From Druceiella hillmani (Eukaryota > Arthropoda > Insecta > Lepidoptera > Hepialidae): 64,000 bases of DNA. Positions 61,354 through 64,000 of this stretch are shown here, piece after piece. The notes beneath the pieces were generated by a model. That model had not been told where the DNA came from, made no database searches, and saw nothing but the letters and a program-made list of their open reading frames with translations. A program made the translations under genes and the position numbers. The stretch spans positions 18,115,001 through 18,179,000 of the forward strand of contig JAYKKI010000027.1 in NCBI GenBank assembly GCA_039881145.1, written 5' to 3'. Each line of letters begins with the position of its first letter. Within the stretch, counting starts at the first letter, position 1.

Positions 61354-64000
61354 ATATTGGTTAATTTACTTAAATAATAGCTAAATTACGCAATATCCAT
61401 GTCATCAGAATAATGTTTTCTCTATAATATACAAGTACTTATAGACAAAGAAACTTAAAGATACTGTTTAAAGCCCAGTTACTACTTGTTTTTAGTGTAT
61501 ATAAAACTCCTATATATTGCTAGAAAACTAATTACTTTCCATAATGAAATTACTCCAAAATTTCTTTACATGATATAGTATTCCCTAGAAACCAAATTAT
61601 AATAAATATCACAGGATTAAAGAAAAATTACGCATATTAAAAACTTAATCCAAAAGTATGTATAAACACTTGTTAGAAAACATTCGGGCGTTGTGAATTG
61701 AATGGATACTGAATGTTAACTGCTAATGAAAATCAATAAATTAACAGAAAATAAAAACTAGCAAATTGCGTGATCGGAAATTTTGATGAACACAAACAAG
61801 GTTATCCATGTAATTCCCAATTTTTAGACTTGAAATCATTTACCAAAAAAAAATTTGCACAAACTGTTTGACGTTAAATATTAATATAAATTAAACAAAA
61901 AATAGACAGATAAATTAAACTAAAAATTTTATTTGTCACTAGTAAGCAAAACTTCTTAATGAGCTTTCAGTATAGCTAAAGTGACTTAGGAAAAATGACA
62001 TTGCCCGCATCGTGTCCAAGACGAGGCTAACTTTTTGACCGAGTAATCCGTGATGATACCCTGGAGACCAATTCATCTTAATTAAATTCACTTCAATATC
62101 GCATGAATACATTTTAAAGGGAATTAAGGGAAACAAATTACAATGTATTTAGAGCGCATTTTAATAGTTAGAAAACGATTTATATTAATAATGATAAAAT
62201 TTGCAGGATTTGTTATAATGCAGCTCTTTGAAACATCGTTCGTTGAGGATAGTAGAATTACAAGAATGATCCATAACTAATTGAGACCTTTTCTATGAAA
62301 GTTTTTTTAACAAGAAGCTTGAGTTTCTAAAAATAAAGAAAATAACTCTTTATTTTCAGGTTCTGGTCAAAACTGTCGTCAAAACGGAAAAAGATGCGCA
62401 AAAATGTATATATTTAACGTTGTTCTTACACTTAATTACAGATAAAACAACAAAAATTAATTGCAGAATGCGATTTTATTCTTAACAGAAATAAAAAATT
62501 TTCAGAGAAACTTGCATAGACGATAATGAGACTAGTTTCATCAAATTGTTTTCGTTTTTTTAATATAGTTAATAAATCTTCATTTTTACAAGTTTTGCCG
62601 AGACATAGCGTGAATAACTTTTATTTTCAAATTAGTGCACGGAAAATATAAAGTTCAGTAAGATTACTTTTCTCTCTGTTACCATCTCTTCTCGAATTCA
62701 AATATTTTAGAGGGTACAAGATAAGGCAGTCACCAAGTTCACTTCGTAAACTTGTAAATTTTGCATCTGATTGCTGATATAAAGAGAGTAAGTAAAATTC
62801 AGAATATAGTCCAATGATATGGTTACGTATAGCTTTAAAAAGTACAGCAAAGATTCTGCGAAATATTGAAAAAAGGCAGGGATAAAAGTGAAAATTGGTC
62901 AGGTCATTTATTACGTTCATTTATTTACGTTCTGTTGAGATCTGACTAACTTAAACTCACCATTGCAATTAAAATTTCTTAGGCAAAATTTTTCAATGAA
63001 TGCATGAATCTTAAGAGTTATCTAATTTATTTAATCGTGATAATAAAACACAACTCCACAATGAAGCAAAGGTAGAAAAAGCATTTGATAATGAGGAATT
63101 TAGTATTTAGCGGAATAAATCATACGTTAATCGTTTGAGAGGTATTTCTCTGAAAATTGCGGCTAGCATTATTTATTTGAGGCTGTTATATAAGACTTAG
63201 ATCAAATAATAAATTAACTATTTCACAGCCCAGACATTTTTCTAATTCTCTAGATAGTTTTATTTTTCAAAACCATTTATTTAGAAAAAAATCTACGTGC
63301 AAGGTATTTTGAAAAACTTTTCATATTAACTCCAAAAAAGTTTAGGGACATGGTTTGAGTCCATTAAATTATTTTGTATACTCATTCACACGTTATAGGT
63401 GTTATGCGCAATGAATAAAAACATATTACCAAAAACATATTCCAAGAAGGAACGTTATAAATTTTGAATATACTTTCATTCACTTAAAATATATTATTGT
63501 ATTATAACCCAATTTATAACATATATTCTAGTATATTTCGTCCTTCCCAACGTATATATAGATAAATTCGCAGCAAAGATACAGTAAAAAATTGCGTTTG
63601 AATTTTAAAATATAAAAGGAAAAGTTTATACGAGATAAACTTTATCTATGGAACGTGATATAATTTGAAATTGATGTCAAATAAATTAAAGTAACAAAAC
63701 TATAAAAAATAAAGCACGTACTATTTATTATGTTCATTTGTTAAAAAAGTTTTCGTTTATAAAACACAATATATTACAAATCGCTATAAATAAGACTCAC
63801 GAGCATATATTTTTGCCACCAAACTTTATAGTATTGATATCAGAGCACAGAAAGTTTACAATATTCACATCAAGTTAGAGAGTGTTTATAATATTCGAGT
63901 CAAAACAAGTGTAAATGTGAATATGAAATGTAAGGTGGAAATGGCTAATATAGGCAAGTATTTCATATGATTGAAGCAGATTTTTGATTTACTATTTCAT
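60398..64000. other. Unassigned A/T-rich DNA
   Basis: Contains a TA tract at 61292-61356. Near 63850-63905, AGTTTACAATATTCACATCA and AGTGTTTATAATATTCGAGTC form a loose direct repeat. A 97-codon minus-strand frame at 62627-62920 has no recognisable domain and no coding-like composition. Confidence 0.55.
61292..61356. repeat. (TA)n microsatellite
   Basis: About 65 bp of TA repeats with two C interruptions. Confidence 0.95.

Noticed and set aside
62627..62920. 97-codon minus-strand frame
   Set aside because: No recognisable domain and no coding-like composition; chance length is plausible in 64 kb.

Overview
This is an A+T-rich (roughly three-quarters by eye), gene-poor eukaryotic window. Its transposon set is a short-LTR Ty1/copia element, a Penelope-like element with a GIY-YIG endonuclease, a Helitron helicase tail, and tRNA-derived SINEs with simple-repeat tails. 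With long (TA)n tracts and no compact gene structure, this fits intergenic or intronic DNA of an arthropod. A spider or other arachnid is my best guess, which the sequence alone cannot prove. No bacterial features (operons, ribosome binding sites, CRISPR) are present.

Layout. 0-6 kb: a possible small exon (157-248), a fold-back repeat (905-1180), a Penelope-type terminus with a perfect inverted repeat (2646-2809), and the first copy of a dispersed repeat called R1 here. 6-12 kb: a ~115-126 bp tandem repeat, a long TA tract, a decayed Penelope-like RT/endonuclease on the minus strand (about 9275-10262) whose downstream end carries a hammerhead-ribozyme-like motif (8825-8862), and a second such terminus at 11757-11905. 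12-17 kb: R1 copies, then a Helitron remnant: a PIF1 helicase C-terminus (14263-14427, minus) beside six ~143 bp units. 17-24.8 kb: microsatellites, a SINE with target-site duplication (19295-19486), and direct repeats.

24.9-29.2 kb holds the only long coding sequence: a nearly complete copia-type retrotransposon with LTRs of about 136-138 bp. It has a PBS-like tRNA-iMet half site, gag with a zinc knuckle, protease, DDE integrase, YVDD reverse transcriptase, RNase H and a polypurine tract. One in-frame stop and two frameshifts disable it. Its two LTRs differ at only a few sites, so the insertion is fairly recent.

29.2-64 kb is mostly unique-looking A/T-rich DNA. Within it lie perfect palindromes, further R1 copies, two other dispersed families (R2, R3), a fourth Penelope-type terminus (40540-40633), a ~50 bp minisatellite (58063-58337) and a second SINE (60197-60387). 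At 47.6-47.9 kb a CpG-rich island contains a 33-codon open stretch from an ATG to a possible splice donor. It is the best candidate here for the 5' end of a host gene.

The most notable observations are the four hammerhead-like Penelope termini, the CpG island with its possible first coding exon, the same-strand placement of the R1 copies, and the two loci with a Z / inverted Z / Z layout.
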